NCBI GenBank assembly: GCA_964352985.1
Contig: CAYGUK010000003.1
Location: 12,421 to 76,420 of the forward strand
DNA: 64,000 nt
Origin: CAYGUK01 sp964352985
GTDB taxonomy: Bacteria > Pseudomonadota > Gammaproteobacteria > JAHCLG01
Reading direction: 5' to 3'
This document shows, piece by piece, positions 53,380-63,099 of the stretch; within the stretch, counting starts at the first letter, position 1, and each line of letters starts with the position of its first letter. The position numbers and the translations under genes are program-made. Under the pieces are notes generated by a model. That model was not told the DNA's origin. It did not search any database and was given only the letters and a program-made list of their open reading frames with translations.

Positions 53380-54018
53380 ATGAAACGGATTATACTAATT
53401 ATTTTATTTCTTCCATTAACGGCATTAGCCGCATTTCAATTAAATAATTCAACATTACATCAACAGATAAACAGCCCTCCTACTATTGATACTCAATCAT
53501 CACAACCAGAACAAAATGAAATATTACAAAATGAACAATTAGGTGAATTAGCCAATCCCCTTTATTCAGATGGTTTTATTACACACTGGGCGCAAAAGGC
53601 TGCAGCGATCCCATATAATTTTGATTATAAAGAGTATCAAAAACAAATTGCTTATGCCTCGAGCTATTTTACTGAAAATGGCTGGCAGGATTTTCAAACT
53701 ACGTTAGCTCGATTCGGTGATGAAAAAACGATTGAAAAATATAAAGTGCGTGTATCTGGTCGTGTTAGAGGCCGCGTGGTTATTCTTAATAAAGGTGTGT
53801 TAAATGGTATTTATACTTGGAAAGTAACATTACAAATGGGCGTGGTTTATAGTGATAGCTTCAAGACAAGACGTTCATCACTATTAGTCACGTTAATGTT
53901 ACAACGTGCTCCAACCGAACACACTCATGATGGTTTAGTGATAACATCGTATCTTACTACAATACGGTCTGTAGTTCAGAATAAACAGAATATTCACCTG
54001 GCAAACAATAGTCATTAA
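53380..54018 (+). CDS. Exported IcmL/DotI-like protein
   Basis: The protein has a signal peptide (RIILIILFLPLTALAA), a Gln/Asn-rich spacer and a C-terminal region matching the IcmL/DotI type IVB secretion family: a helix THWAQKAAAIPYNFDYKEYQ, then ASSYFTENGWQDFQTTLA, and a beta-rich end WKVTLQMGVVYSDSF. IcmL is normally an inner-membrane component of the Dot/Icm system; here a cleavable signal replaces the anchor, as in the IcmL-like paralogues known from Legionella. It is likely periplasmic. GGGAG lies six bases before the ATG, and the ydcF-like gene follows after 2 bp. Confidence 0.8.
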   Translation: MKRIILIILFLPLTALAAFQLNNSTLHQQINSPPTIDTQSSQPEQNEILQNEQLGELANPLYSDGFITHWAQKAAAIPYNFDYKEYQKQIAYASSYFTENGWQDFQTTLARFGDEKTIEKYKVRVSGRVRGRVVILNKGVLNGIYTWKVTLQMGVVYSDSFKTRRSSLLVTLMLQRAPTEHTHDGLVITSYLTTIRSVVQNKQNIHLANNSH

Positions 54019-54020
54019 TC

Positions 54021-54785
54021 ATGCTGGATTTTGTTAAGGCGGCTATTTTACCACCTGGTTTAAATATTATTATATTTATTTTAGGCGCGTTATTTTTTTG
54101 GCGTAAATTTAAAAAAATTGGTATTTCGTTAATTGTTTTAGCATGTGTCACACTTTATGCGTTTACCACACCACTTATTGCGGAATTATTGGTGCTGCCC
54201 TTATCAAAAGACTTTCCTGCATTGCACTTGCAAAGTTTAACTGAATCAGAAAATGCGGGTGCTATAGTTGTGCTTTCATCAGGTCGAATTCCCGCGCCAG
54301 AATATAATGGGATGACGGTTTCCCCAACGACATTAGTACGATTACGTTACGCTGCAAGATTAGCTCGCGTGACAAAATTGCCGATTCTTGTATCTGGCGG
54401 TACGGATTATCAAGGTCGAGAAGCAGAAGCGGTATTAATGCAACAAGTGTTAGAAAAAGATTTTCTAGTGCCGGTACGCTGGGCTGAATTACGTTCACAA
54501 AATACTTATGAAAACGCAAAATATTGCGCCAGAATTTTACATAATCACGGAATTAAAACGATATTTTTGGTAACAAATGCTTGGCATATGCGACGAGCAG
54601 TTTACTCATTTAATTTATTTCATATTCATGTAATCCCTGCGCCAACAGGCTATAGCCAATATTTTATTGGGAGTAATTTTTCTAGAATATTACCTGATGT
54701 TGCAGCGTTGCGATTGTCGAGAATTGCACTTCACGAATATATTGGATTACTGTGGTATAAATTCGCTTACTCAGAAGTTAATTAG
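54021..54785 (+). CDS. YdcF/ElyC-type DUF218 membrane protein
   Basis: Two N-terminal membrane helices are followed by a DUF218 domain with GAIVVLSSGRI, then PILVSGGTDYQGREAEAVLM, SQNTYENAKYCARIL and VTNAWHMRRAVYSF. This is the ElyC/SanA/YdcF family, which is linked to envelope integrity and polyprenyl or peptidoglycan precursor metabolism in E. coli. The ligand is unknown. It starts 2 bp after the IcmL-like stop, so the two are cotranslated, and it overlaps the convergent orphan by 8 bp. Confidence 0.88.
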   Translation: MLDFVKAAILPPGLNIIIFILGALFFWRKFKKIGISLIVLACVTLYAFTTPLIAELLVLPLSKDFPALHLQSLTESENAGAIVVLSSGRIPAPEYNGMTVSPTTLVRLRYAARLARVTKLPILVSGGTDYQGREAEAVLMQQVLEKDFLVPVRWAELRSQNTYENAKYCARILHNHGIKTIFLVTNAWHMRRAVYSFNLFHIHVIPAPTGYSQYFIGSNFSRILPDVAALRLSRIALHEYIGLLWYKFAYSEVN

Positions 54786-55371
54786 ATTTAGTTGGTTTAT
54801 GTCGATGATGACTATTTGCTTGATTTTGCAATATAGCCCGGCGTAATTTTTCGAGTTTATTCACGGCACAGGTATTCCCCCAGGTGAAAAAAGAACTTCT
54901 ATGTGTTGAAAATATAGGCCGTTTAATTTGCACATCAATCAATTTTACAGCGTCATCGCTATTCAAAGAGTCAACATCACTAATTATTTGATTTAGGGCG
55001 AGGGATCTAATTTTCCCTTTTAACTGATAGATGTCATCATCATTATTGTCGAGCGAATATAAATATTTTAAAAAAGGTTCATTTGTTATAACCTGTTTTG
55101 CAATGACTTCAATCGAATTTCCAGAGAGAAAATGTTTTAGAATGTTTAGCAAAAATTCATTTTGTTCTAATTTTAGCGCTTGTTTAATAGTGAATATGTC
55201 ATGCTTATGAGTTAATTGATTATTTATTTCGATTAACTCATCTAATAATTTAATAGCAGGGTCGAATGTTTCATTAAATTCAATAATTAAAGTCAAATTA
55301 GAAAAAAGATTGTAGTTAAAATTTTCAGGATAACAAACAAAATATCGAATAAAAAGTTGAACCCATTCCAT
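54778..55371 (-). CDS. Orphan protein whose 5' end abuts a transposon remnant
   Basis: A mostly helical soluble protein (197 residues from the ATG at 55371) with no domain I recognise. The open frame extends to 55413, where its ATG would lie inside the terminal repeat of the adjacent IS remnant, so the insertion may have replaced the original N-terminus or promoter. There is no convincing ribosome site for the internal ATG. It overlaps the ydcF-like gene by 8 bp tail to tail. It may be a living gene or a truncated relic. Confidence 0.45.
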   Translation of the reverse strand: MEWVQLFIRYFVCYPENFNYNLFSNLTLIIEFNETFDPAIKLLDELIEINNQLTHKHDIFTIKQALKLEQNEFLLNILKHFLSGNSIEVIAKQVITNEPFLKYLYSLDNNDDDIYQLKGKIRSLALNQIISDVDSLNSDDAVKLIDVQIKRPIFSTHRSSFFTWGNTCAVNKLEKLRRAILQNQANSHHRHKPTKSN

Positions 55372-55393
55372 CTTATATTTTCTATTTAATAAT

Positions 55394-55663
55394 TTAGAAC
55401 GGCGTTGCTGCATTTATAATTAGAGCACTTTCGATTGCTATATCTGAATAGATTTTTGGGCGCCCCTTCAATCCCAATGATGACGTTTCATTCCATGATG
55501 CTATACTTTTTTCATCTAACCAAATATTAATACTTCCCCGGTTGATTAATGCTTTGATATAATCTGACCAGTTACGAACACGATATGATGCCTTTGTTGT
55601 CATAAAAATCCTTGTGTTAATCATTTTGATTGGCGTTAAAAAGGTTAACTGATTTTTATTCAT
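55394..55663 (-). pseudogene. Truncated IS5-type transposase
   Basis: About 90 codons of the N-terminus of a DDE transposase: YRVRNWSDYIKALINRGSIN, then IWLDEKSIASWNE and GRPKIYSDIAIESALI. This is the start of IS5-family (IS903/IS1031-like) transposases. The reading frame ends abruptly in the other terminal repeat, so the catalytic DDE residues are missing; the protein cannot transpose on its own. Confidence 0.8.
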
Positions 55664-55718
55664 TTTCAATCGCTTATCTTTCTTTGTTCGTAACTATTTA
55701 TTTTTGCAACAACGCCAT
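55401..55718. mobile_element. 318-bp internally deleted IS5-type element with terminal inverted repeats
   Basis: Both ends begin GGCGTTG: the left copy GGCGTTGCTGCATTTATAAT starts at 55401 and, on the opposite strand, GGCGTTGTTGCAAAAATAAA starts at 55718 reading inwards. Over 23 bases, 18 match. Between them is only the first part of a transposase gene, so the middle and 3' part have been lost, leaving a MITE-like relic. I could not see a clear target-site duplication. Confidence 0.75.
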
Positions 55719-55765
55719 TTCAAACTGAAGATATATTTGCTGACTCTGATTATAATAAACGTAAC

Positions 55766-58700
55766 TTACATGTTTCGTCGATATTCACCACCAACCGCGT
55801 AAAGCGCATCCGCTATTTGTCCGAGTGAGCAGGATTTTACTGTTTCCATTAATTCAGCAAAAATATTGCCGTTATTAATAACAACCTGTTGAAGTTTCTT
55901 TAATGCCTTTGCGGATTCATTATGGTGTTTTTGTTGAAAAGAGTGTAATCGTTTAATTTGTGATTGCTTTTCTTCTTCAGTACCGCGACGTAATTCAACT
56001 TTAGAAATTTCTTCTTCTAAGTTACTGTCAGGGTTAATAAAGGTATTTACGCCTACAATCGGATATTCGCCGGTTACTTTTTTTCGTTCGTAGTAAATCG
56101 ATTCTTCTTGAATTTTACTCCGTTGATAACCACGTTCCATTGCGCCTAACACACCACCACGTTCACTAATACGTTCGAACTCTTGTAATATCGCTTCTTC
56201 AACTAAGTCGGTTAATTCTTCTATGATAAATGAACCTTGAGTGGCATTTTCATTTTTATATAAACCATATTCGCGATTTATTATTAATTGAATAGCTAAT
56301 GCTCTTCGCACGGATTCTTCTGTGGGGGTGGTGATGGCTTCATCAAATGAATTCGTGTGTAATGAATTACAGTTATCATATAAAGCGGTTAACGCTTCAA
56401 GTGTTGTCCGAATATCATTAAATTGAATTTCTTGCGCATGTAAAGAACGCCCTGAAGTTTGGATATGTGCCTTTAATTTTTGCGAACGACTATTACCAAA
56501 ATAACGATGCTTTAGTGCAATCGACCAAATTCTTCTGGCGACACGATTAATCACGGCATATTCAGGATCCATTGATAATGAAAAGAAAAATGATAAATTT
56601 GGGGCGAAATCATTAATATCCATCCCGCGTGCTAAGTAATACTCAACAAAAGTAAAACCATTTGAAAGCGTAAAGGCGGCTTGTGAAATCGGATTAGCAC
56701 CTGCTTCTGCAATATGGTAACCAGAAATAGAAACAGAATAAAAATTACGAATAGCATGTTGAATAAAATATTCTTGAATATCACCCATCATTTTTAAAGC
56801 AAAATCGATAGCGAAAATACAGGTATTTTGCCCTTGATCTTCTTTTAAGATATCCGCTTGCACGGTGCCGCGCACGGAAGTTAACGCATGCGCTTTAATG
56901 GTTTGATATTCTTCTGCATTGGGTTGGCGCTGATGTTCAGCATTAAATTTAACACACTGTTGTTCAATTGCAGTATTTAAAAAGAAAGCTAAAATAATTG
57001 GAGCAGGTCCATTAATCGTCATCGAAACACTGTTATTCGGCGCACATAAATCAAAGCCATCATAAAGCACTTGCATATCTTCTAAAGTACAAATCGATAC
57101 ACCACTAGTGCCAATTTTGCCGTAAATATCAGGTCTCGGATCGGGATCACAACCATATAGTGTGACAGAATCAAACGCTGTTGATAATCTTTTTGCAGGT
57201 GAATTTTTGGATAAATATTTAAATCGCTCATTGGTTCTATAGGCATCACCTTCGCCGGCAAACATACGTGTTGGATCTTCATCACTGCGTCTAAATGGAA
57301 AGACTCCTGCGGTAAATGGAAAATAACCTGGCACGTTTTCTTTTAATACCCAGCGTAAAATGTCGCCTGGATTTTGATATTTGGGTAAACAGATTTTTTT
57401 AATATTTGTCCCCGATAACGATTGTGTTGTTAACGGCACACGAAATTCTTTATCACGAATTTTATAAACAAATTCGTCACCAGCGTAACTTTGAGACAAC
57501 TCATGATAATCATTTAGCGCAGTTAAGCTGCTATTTTCAATTTGATTTGAAATTTCTTTTATTTTAGTAGAGATGTCTTGATGTTCACCGAGTAATTTAT
57601 TGGCTTCTGACAATTGCCATTGTTGTTGGATAAGCGTTGCTTGCTCTTCAACCTTGCTATGATACTGGCGAATAGTGCGTGCGATATCGGCGAGATATTG
57701 TAATCTTTCACCAGGGATCACCACATCTTGACTGGTTGAAACTTGCGAAGTTGCGGCTGGATAGTGTGATTGCCAATCATATTTTTTTAAATCATTTATG
57801 GCGTTGATAATGGCTTGATACAAAGCAGTCACCCCATCATCATTATATTTTGCGGCAATCGTGCCATAAACCGGCATGGTTTTTGGATCTTGATCGAATA
57901 ATTTATGATTACGTTGATATTGTTTTCTCACATCACGCACAGCATCGATTGATCCTTTACGTTCATATTTATTAATTGCAATGAAATCAGCAAAATCAAT
58001 CATATCAATTTTTTCTAATTGCGATTGCGCACCAAAGTCAGCGGTCATCACATATAAAGTTCTATCGACCAATGGTACGATTGCCGCATCACCTTGACCA
58101 ATTCCTGCAGTTTCAACAAGGATTAAATCAAATTGGGCGAGTTTACATAACGTAATACAATCTTGTAGCGCATTTGATAATTCTGTACCGGTATTTCGCG
58201 TAGCGAGTGATCGCATATAAGTTTGTGGATTTTTAAGCGAATTCATGCGAATTCTATCGCCTAATAACGCGCCACCTGTTCGCCGTCTTGACGGATCGAC
58301 AGATAGAATGGCAATCGATTTTTCAGGAAAGTCGTGATTAAATCTTAAAACGATTTCATCCACTAACGAGGATTTTCCCGCACCGCCTGTGCCAGTAATA
58401 CCAATTACAGGTGGTGGATTATCGAGTTTTTGTTGTAACAGGTTCTGTAGAGGTTTTGGTAATTCGTGTCCTTTGTCTTTGCTTTCTTCAATAGCTGTGA
58501 TGGCTCGTGCAATAAAAGAATGATGGTGATGCGTTAATTCTTTTTGATCATAATTAATATCGAGGTTTGGGATGAAATCAGCGGTTGTGATCAAATGATT
58601 GATCATCCCTTGTAATCCATCGTGTTGGCCATCACCTGGCGAAAAGATTTTAGTGACACCAAAACTTTCGATAAGTTTAATTTCCTCGGGGACGATAACA

Positions 58701-59005
58701 CCACCGCCGCCGCCAAACACTTTAATATTGGCATTCGCTTCATTGAGTAACTCCATCATGTAACGAAAATATTCGACATGACCACCTTGATAGGAACTCA
58801 CGGCAATAGCTTGCGCATCTTCTTGAATCGCGGCGCGAACCACATCTTGTACCGAACGGTTATGACCTAGATGAATAATTTCAGCACCGGTATCTTGCAT
58901 GATCCTGCGCATAATATTGATTGCGGCATCATGGCCATCGAACAAAGATGTAGCTGTAATAATTCGGATATGATTTTTTGGTTTGTAAGCTGCCGCTGGT
59001 TGCAT
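55766..59005 (-). CDS. icmF: Fused B12-dependent acyl-CoA mutase IcmF
   Basis: A 1079-residue fusion. Residues 1-140 form the B12-binding domain with the lower-ligand His25 in DGHDAAIN; about 195-430 form a MeaB-like G domain with P loop GITGTGGAGKSS (202-213); the C-terminal half is the mutase (beta/alpha) barrel with MFAGEGDAYRTNERF and IYGKIGTSGVSICTLEDMQ. This domain order defines IcmF, which interconverts isobutyryl- and butyryl-CoA (some also act on pivalyl-CoA) and carries its own chaperone GTPase. It differs from the two-chain methylmalonyl-CoA mutase. It depends on adenosylcobalamin, which the riboswitch-controlled BtuB-like receptor could supply. Confidence 0.93.
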   Translation of the reverse strand: MQPAAAYKPKNHIRIITATSLFDGHDAAINIMRRIMQDTGAEIIHLGHNRSVQDVVRAAIQEDAQAIAVSSYQGGHVEYFRYMMELLNEANANIKVFGGGGGVIVPEEIKLIESFGVTKIFSPGDGQHDGLQGMINHLITTADFIPNLDINYDQKELTHHHHSFIARAITAIEESKDKGHELPKPLQNLLQQKLDNPPPVIGITGTGGAGKSSLVDEIVLRFNHDFPEKSIAILSVDPSRRRTGGALLGDRIRMNSLKNPQTYMRSLATRNTGTELSNALQDCITLCKLAQFDLILVETAGIGQGDAAIVPLVDRTLYVMTADFGAQSQLEKIDMIDFADFIAINKYERKGSIDAVRDVRKQYQRNHKLFDQDPKTMPVYGTIAAKYNDDGVTALYQAIINAINDLKKYDWQSHYPAATSQVSTSQDVVIPGERLQYLADIARTIRQYHSKVEEQATLIQQQWQLSEANKLLGEHQDISTKIKEISNQIENSSLTALNDYHELSQSYAGDEFVYKIRDKEFRVPLTTQSLSGTNIKKICLPKYQNPGDILRWVLKENVPGYFPFTAGVFPFRRSDEDPTRMFAGEGDAYRTNERFKYLSKNSPAKRLSTAFDSVTLYGCDPDPRPDIYGKIGTSGVSICTLEDMQVLYDGFDLCAPNNSVSMTINGPAPIILAFFLNTAIEQQCVKFNAEHQRQPNAEEYQTIKAHALTSVRGTVQADILKEDQGQNTCIFAIDFALKMMGDIQEYFIQHAIRNFYSVSISGYHIAEAGANPISQAAFTLSNGFTFVEYYLARGMDINDFAPNLSFFFSLSMDPEYAVINRVARRIWSIALKHRYFGNSRSQKLKAHIQTSGRSLHAQEIQFNDIRTTLEALTALYDNCNSLHTNSFDEAITTPTEESVRRALAIQLIINREYGLYKNENATQGSFIIEELTDLVEEAILQEFERISERGGVLGAMERGYQRSKIQEESIYYERKKVTGEYPIVGVNTFINPDSNLEEEISKVELRRGTEEEKQSQIKRLHSFQQKHHNESAKALKKLQQVVINNGNIFAELMETVKSCSLGQIADALYAVGGEYRRNM

Positions 59006-59289
59006 TGTTTTTCCAATTCATCTTTAAAAGTGCGGCTATTCTAGCAGATTATGTGCAAACTCAAAAAAAATCACACGATAAAGTCGAAAGATTAGGGTGT
59101 GAAAGTAACGCTTTTGTGCCGATATGATGTTGCGCAATTGAATAAAGAGATGTTTTCCCCTTCCGTCTCAAATTTTGGAGAAGATCAAAAACTAAATCAG
59201 CAATATTTATAGTTATCTAAGCACAGCGCTTGACAGTGACTCAGAGGATAATTAGGGTTAAGCGTTAAATTTTAATTAAGGATATATTT

Positions 59290-60066
59290 ATGAAACCAAT
59301 CAAAATGATGACTTGTATTATTGGCTTGTTGTTCGCCATCAGTGCGTTGGCAACGACAGCTTCTTTTACCCCAGAGCAAACTAAAGCTATCGAAAAAATT
59401 GTTCATAATTACCTGGTAAATCATCCAGAAGTATTAGTCGAAGCGTCGCAAGCGTTGCAACATAAACAACGTCAATCAATGGAAAAGCAAGCGCTAAATG
59501 CCATTCCAGAAGTGGCTGACTTATTATTTTATGGAAAAAATACACCGGTTGCTGGCGATAAATCTGGTGCGATTTCTTTAGTTGAATTTTTTGACTATCG
59601 CTGCCCACATTGCAAAGAAATGACGCCAATCTTAAAAGAATTAATGAAGCAACAACCCAATCTACGAGTTGTTTTTAAAGAGTGGCCTATATTTGGTGGC
59701 GCTTCATTGTTTGCTGCGCGTGCCGCACTCGCATCACAAAAACAAGGAAAATATGTTGAATTTCATAATGCGTTAATGGCATCGCCGCGTGGGATGGATT
59801 CAAAAATGGTTATTAGCATTGCTAAAAAAGTGGGATTGAATGTCAAACAATTAGAAATCGATATGAAATCACCAGAAATCAATCAACAAATTAACAATGA
59901 TTATAAAGTCGCAAATCAACTTGGCTTACAAGGTACGCCGGCTTTTATTATTGCTAAAACGCCTGTAGAAGGTAGCAAACCCACTACTGAATCTTTGGAT
60001 GCTTCTTTTATACCGGGAGCCACAACGTTAGAAACGTTACAACAAAAAATTTCTAAAATAAAATAA
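59290..60066 (+). CDS. DsbA-family disulfide oxidoreductase (Com1-like)
   Basis: A signal peptide (about residues 1-22) leads to an N-terminal dimerisation helix with YLVNHPEVLVEASQALQHKQ, then a thioredoxin fold with the active site CPHC (Cys105 and Cys108) and the cis-proline loop GTPAFII. This arrangement resembles Coxiella Com1 and other DsbC/G-like or DsbA2-type proteins of Legionellales. It would form or reshuffle disulfides of exported proteins. AAGGAT lies upstream of the ATG, and a strong terminator follows. Confidence 0.88.
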   Translation: MKPIKMMTCIIGLLFAISALATTASFTPEQTKAIEKIVHNYLVNHPEVLVEASQALQHKQRQSMEKQALNAIPEVADLLFYGKNTPVAGDKSGAISLVEFFDYRCPHCKEMTPILKELMKQQPNLRVVFKEWPIFGGASLFAARAALASQKQGKYVEFHNALMASPRGMDSKMVISIAKKVGLNVKQLEIDMKSPEINQQINNDYKVANQLGLQGTPAFIIAKTPVEGSKPTTESLDASFIPGATTLETLQQKISKIK

Positions 60067-60073
60067 CTCACCC

Positions 60074-60108
60074 ATTCGGCGCGAAAAATAATCGCGCCGA
60101 ATATTTTT
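60074..60108 (+). terminator. Intrinsic terminator after the DsbA-like gene
   Basis: ATTCGGCGCGA (60074-60084) pairs perfectly with TCGCGCCGAAT (60092-60102), with ATTTTTAA following. The GC content is far above the surroundings. It separates the DsbA-like gene from glyQ. Confidence 0.92.
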
Positions 60109-60124
60109 AAGTTGGTTAAGTAAC

Positions 60125-61042
60125 ATGGCAAATCAATATGATTTACAAACATTTCAAGGTTTAATTTTTGCACTTTCTGATTTTTGGTCAGAGCAAGGTT
60201 GTGTGATTATGCAACCTTTAGATCTTGAAGTTGGCGCAGGCACATTTCATCCAGCTACCTTTTTGCGATCGATTGGACCTGAACCTTGGGCTGCAGCTTA
60301 CGTGCAATCTTCACGACGTCCGACGGATGGACGATATGGTGAAAATCCAAATCGGGTGCAACATTTTTTTCAATATCAAGTGATTTTAAAACCGTCACCT
60401 TTAAATATTCAAACTTTATATCTCGATAGTTTAAAACGTTTAGGATTCGATCCTACTATTCACGATATTCGTTTTGTTGAAGATAATTGGGAATCACCAA
60501 CACTTGGTGCTTGGGGATTAGGTTGGGAAGTGTGGTTAAACGGAATGGAAATTACTCAATTCACTTATTTTCAACAAGTGGGCGGCTTAGAATGTAAACC
60601 AGTAACGGGTGAAATAACTTATGGGTTAGAACGTTTAGCCATGTATATGCAGGGCGTTGATTCGATGTTTGACTTAGTGTGGTCGAATACGCCCCATGGA
60701 CCTGTTACTTATGGTGATGTGTATCATCAAAATGAAGTCGAAATGTCGACATTTAATTTTAAAGTTGCTGATACCGCATTATTGTTTCAACAGTTTGAAA
60801 ATTACGAACAAGAATCCACTCGTCTATGTCAACATAACTTACCGTTACCTGCTTATGAAATGGCGTTAAAAGCATCACATGTGTTTAATTTATTAGATGC
60901 GCGACATGCTATTTCTGTGACAGAAAGAGCCGCTTATATTTTACGAGTCCGTAAACTCACTTTTGAAATTGCTAAAGCGTATTATGACATGCGTGAGCAA
61001 CTTGGCTTTCCGCTCGTTAAAAATAATAAGGAGGCAGTATGA
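60125..61042 (+). CDS. glyQ: Glycyl-tRNA synthetase alpha subunit
   Basis: Catalytic subunit of the bacterial alpha2beta2 glycyl-tRNA synthetase. It begins with the family motif LQTFQGLIFALSDFWSEQGC and contains LDLEVGAGTFHPATFLR, then QSSRRPTDGRYGENPNR. The length (305) matches the family. Its 3' end overlaps glyS by 4 bp, and glyS overlaps gmhB by 4 bp, so the unit is cotranslated. The preceding terminator isolates it, so the promoter must lie in the short gap. Confidence 0.97.
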   Translation: MANQYDLQTFQGLIFALSDFWSEQGCVIMQPLDLEVGAGTFHPATFLRSIGPEPWAAAYVQSSRRPTDGRYGENPNRVQHFFQYQVILKPSPLNIQTLYLDSLKRLGFDPTIHDIRFVEDNWESPTLGAWGLGWEVWLNGMEITQFTYFQQVGGLECKPVTGEITYGLERLAMYMQGVDSMFDLVWSNTPHGPVTYGDVYHQNEVEMSTFNFKVADTALLFQQFENYEQESTRLCQHNLPLPAYEMALKASHVFNLLDARHAISVTERAAYILRVRKLTFEIAKAYYDMREQLGFPLVKNNKEAV

Positions 61043-63099
61043 GTAAAAATGTGCTTTTTGAAATTGGTTGTGAAGAATTACCACCTAAAACCTTATTAAC
61101 GCTATGCCAAGCACTTTGTGATGGTGTGACGTCGCGTTTAGCCAAACACCAATTAAATTATTCAAGTGTAAAACATTTTGCTGCGCCAAGGCGATTGGGT
61201 TTATTTATTGAAAATTTAGATGAAAAACAGCAAGACCAAATCGTCGATAAACGTGGTCCGGCAATATCTCACGCTTTTGATAATAGCGGCAATCCTACTA
61301 AAGCAGCAGAGGGTTTTGCAAAATCCTGCAATACGACTGTTGATCATTTATCTCGACAGAAAACGGATAAAGGTGAATGGCTTTTTTATCAAGTGCATGA
61401 ACCAGGTCAACAAACTGAAATACTATTACCCAATATTTTTAGTGATGCATTAAATGATTTACCGGTGAATCGTCCGATGCGATGGGGTAATTTAAATGAG
61501 GCGTTTATTCGTCCTGTTCATTGGCTTTTATTTTTATTTGGTGATGCAATTGTTCCGATGACGTTATTTAATATTACCAGTAGTAATCGAACTTTTGGTC
61601 ATCGCTTTATGGCGCCAAGTGCAATCACTATTTCTAAAGCGGATAGTCAAGAATATGAAGAAAAATTAAACCAAGCTTTTGTCATGGCTGATTTCAATAA
61701 ACGTAAACAGGTCATCGTTGAAAAAAGTAAAAGCATCAATGAATATGTTGTTTTACAAGACGCACTAACTGATGAAGTGACAGCAATCGTTGAATGGCCA
61801 GAACCACTTTTAGCAGAGTTTGATGAAAAATTTTTACAAGTGCCAAAAGAAGTCTTAATTTCTTCTATGGCAGAACATCAAAAATCTTTTCCTATTATTA
61901 AAAATGAAGTAATTCAATCTCATTTTATTACGGTAAGTAATATAAAAAGTCGAGATCCTAAACAAGTCATTTTAGGTAATCAGCGCGTTATGCGTGCTCG
62001 ATTATCCGATGCAGAATTCTTTTTTAACAATGATAAAAATACAAAATTAGCAGATCGCTTAGACGCATTAAAAACGGTGACTTATCAGAAAAAACTGGGA
62101 TCACTCTACGAGAAAACCTTGCGTAATGTTTTCTTGAGTCAAGAGATTGCTAAGATACTAAAAGCTGATTTAATTAAAACAGAGCGTGCTGCGTTATTAG
62201 CTAAAGCGGATTTAACATCTGATATGGTGGGAGAGTTTCCAGAACTGCAAGGGATGATGGGATATTATTATGCTTTACATGATAAGGAAGACAGTGATGT
62301 TGCAGTTGCCATTAAAGCGCATTATCAACCGGCATTTTCTGGTGATGAGTTACCCGTTAATCAATTCGGATCGATAGTTGCGTTAGCAGATAGACTTGAT
62401 ATGTTACTCGGAATTATTGGTGTTAAAGGTACGCCGGGTGGGGCGAGTGATCCGTTTGCTCTTAAACGTGCTGCTTATGGTATTTTAAGAATTATTGTTG
62501 ATAATCGATATAATTTAGATATTAAACTTTTATTAGAAAAACTACTCGAAAATTGTTACCAACACATTGTGCTTGGTGAAGATATACTTTCACAAGTGTT
62601 AACATTTATTCGTGATCGACAAAAAGCCTGGTACAAAGATCGCGGTTTTAGTGCCGATGTTTTTCAAGCAGTAGATGCTGTCAACCCAACAAAAGTTTAC
62701 GATTTTGAACTTCGCATGCAAGCGGTAACTGATTTTCGTCAGTTAGCTGAGGCAGAATCACTTGCAAGTGCTAATAAACGCGTGTTTAATATTTTACAAA
62801 AACAACAAGTCGATATTGATTCTATTCAACTTGATCCTAATTTTTTAGCTGATGAAAAAGCAATTTGTTTATATCAAGCATTACAAGCGCAATGTGAAAT
62901 TTTACAAGATGAGCTGAATTATAAAACGATTTTAAATTCATTGGCGGAGCTTAAACAACCTATCGATGATTTTTTTGAACATGTCATGGTTATGGTTGAC
63001 GATGAAAAACTAAGAATTAATCGCTTAGCGTTATTAGCAGAATTGCGTCGACAATTTATTCGCGTTGCCGATATTTCACAATTACAAGGAAAAGCATGA
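61039..63099 (+). CDS. glyS: Glycyl-tRNA synthetase beta subunit
   Basis: tRNA-binding subunit of glycyl-tRNA synthetase. Starts NVLFEIGCEELPPKTL and holds the family segments ARLSDAEFFFNNDKN and GIIGVKGTPGGASDPFALKR. The 686-residue length is close to E. coli's 689. GGAGG lies eight bases before its ATG, inside the end of glyQ. No anomaly was seen. Confidence 0.97.
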   Translation: MSKNVLFEIGCEELPPKTLLTLCQALCDGVTSRLAKHQLNYSSVKHFAAPRRLGLFIENLDEKQQDQIVDKRGPAISHAFDNSGNPTKAAEGFAKSCNTTVDHLSRQKTDKGEWLFYQVHEPGQQTEILLPNIFSDALNDLPVNRPMRWGNLNEAFIRPVHWLLFLFGDAIVPMTLFNITSSNRTFGHRFMAPSAITISKADSQEYEEKLNQAFVMADFNKRKQVIVEKSKSINEYVVLQDALTDEVTAIVEWPEPLLAEFDEKFLQVPKEVLISSMAEHQKSFPIIKNEVIQSHFITVSNIKSRDPKQVILGNQRVMRARLSDAEFFFNNDKNTKLADRLDALKTVTYQKKLGSLYEKTLRNVFLSQEIAKILKADLIKTERAALLAKADLTSDMVGEFPELQGMMGYYYALHDKEDSDVAVAIKAHYQPAFSGDELPVNQFGSIVALADRLDMLLGIIGVKGTPGGASDPFALKRAAYGILRIIVDNRYNLDIKLLLEKLLENCYQHIVLGEDILSQVLTFIRDRQKAWYKDRGFSADVFQAVDAVNPTKVYDFELRMQAVTDFRQLAEAESLASANKRVFNILQKQQVDIDSIQLDPNFLADEKAICLYQALQAQCEILQDELNYKTILNSLAELKQPIDDFFEHVMVMVDDEKLRINRLALLAELRRQFIRVADISQLQGKA

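Noticed and set aside
57082..57285. 67-codon minus-strand frame inside icmF
   Set aside because: Lies wholly within a conserved gene in another frame; no start context or family match.
59230..59235. Exact TTGACA upstream of the DsbA-like gene as a -35 element
   Set aside because: No TATAAT-like hexamer occurs at a suitable 16-18 bp spacing.
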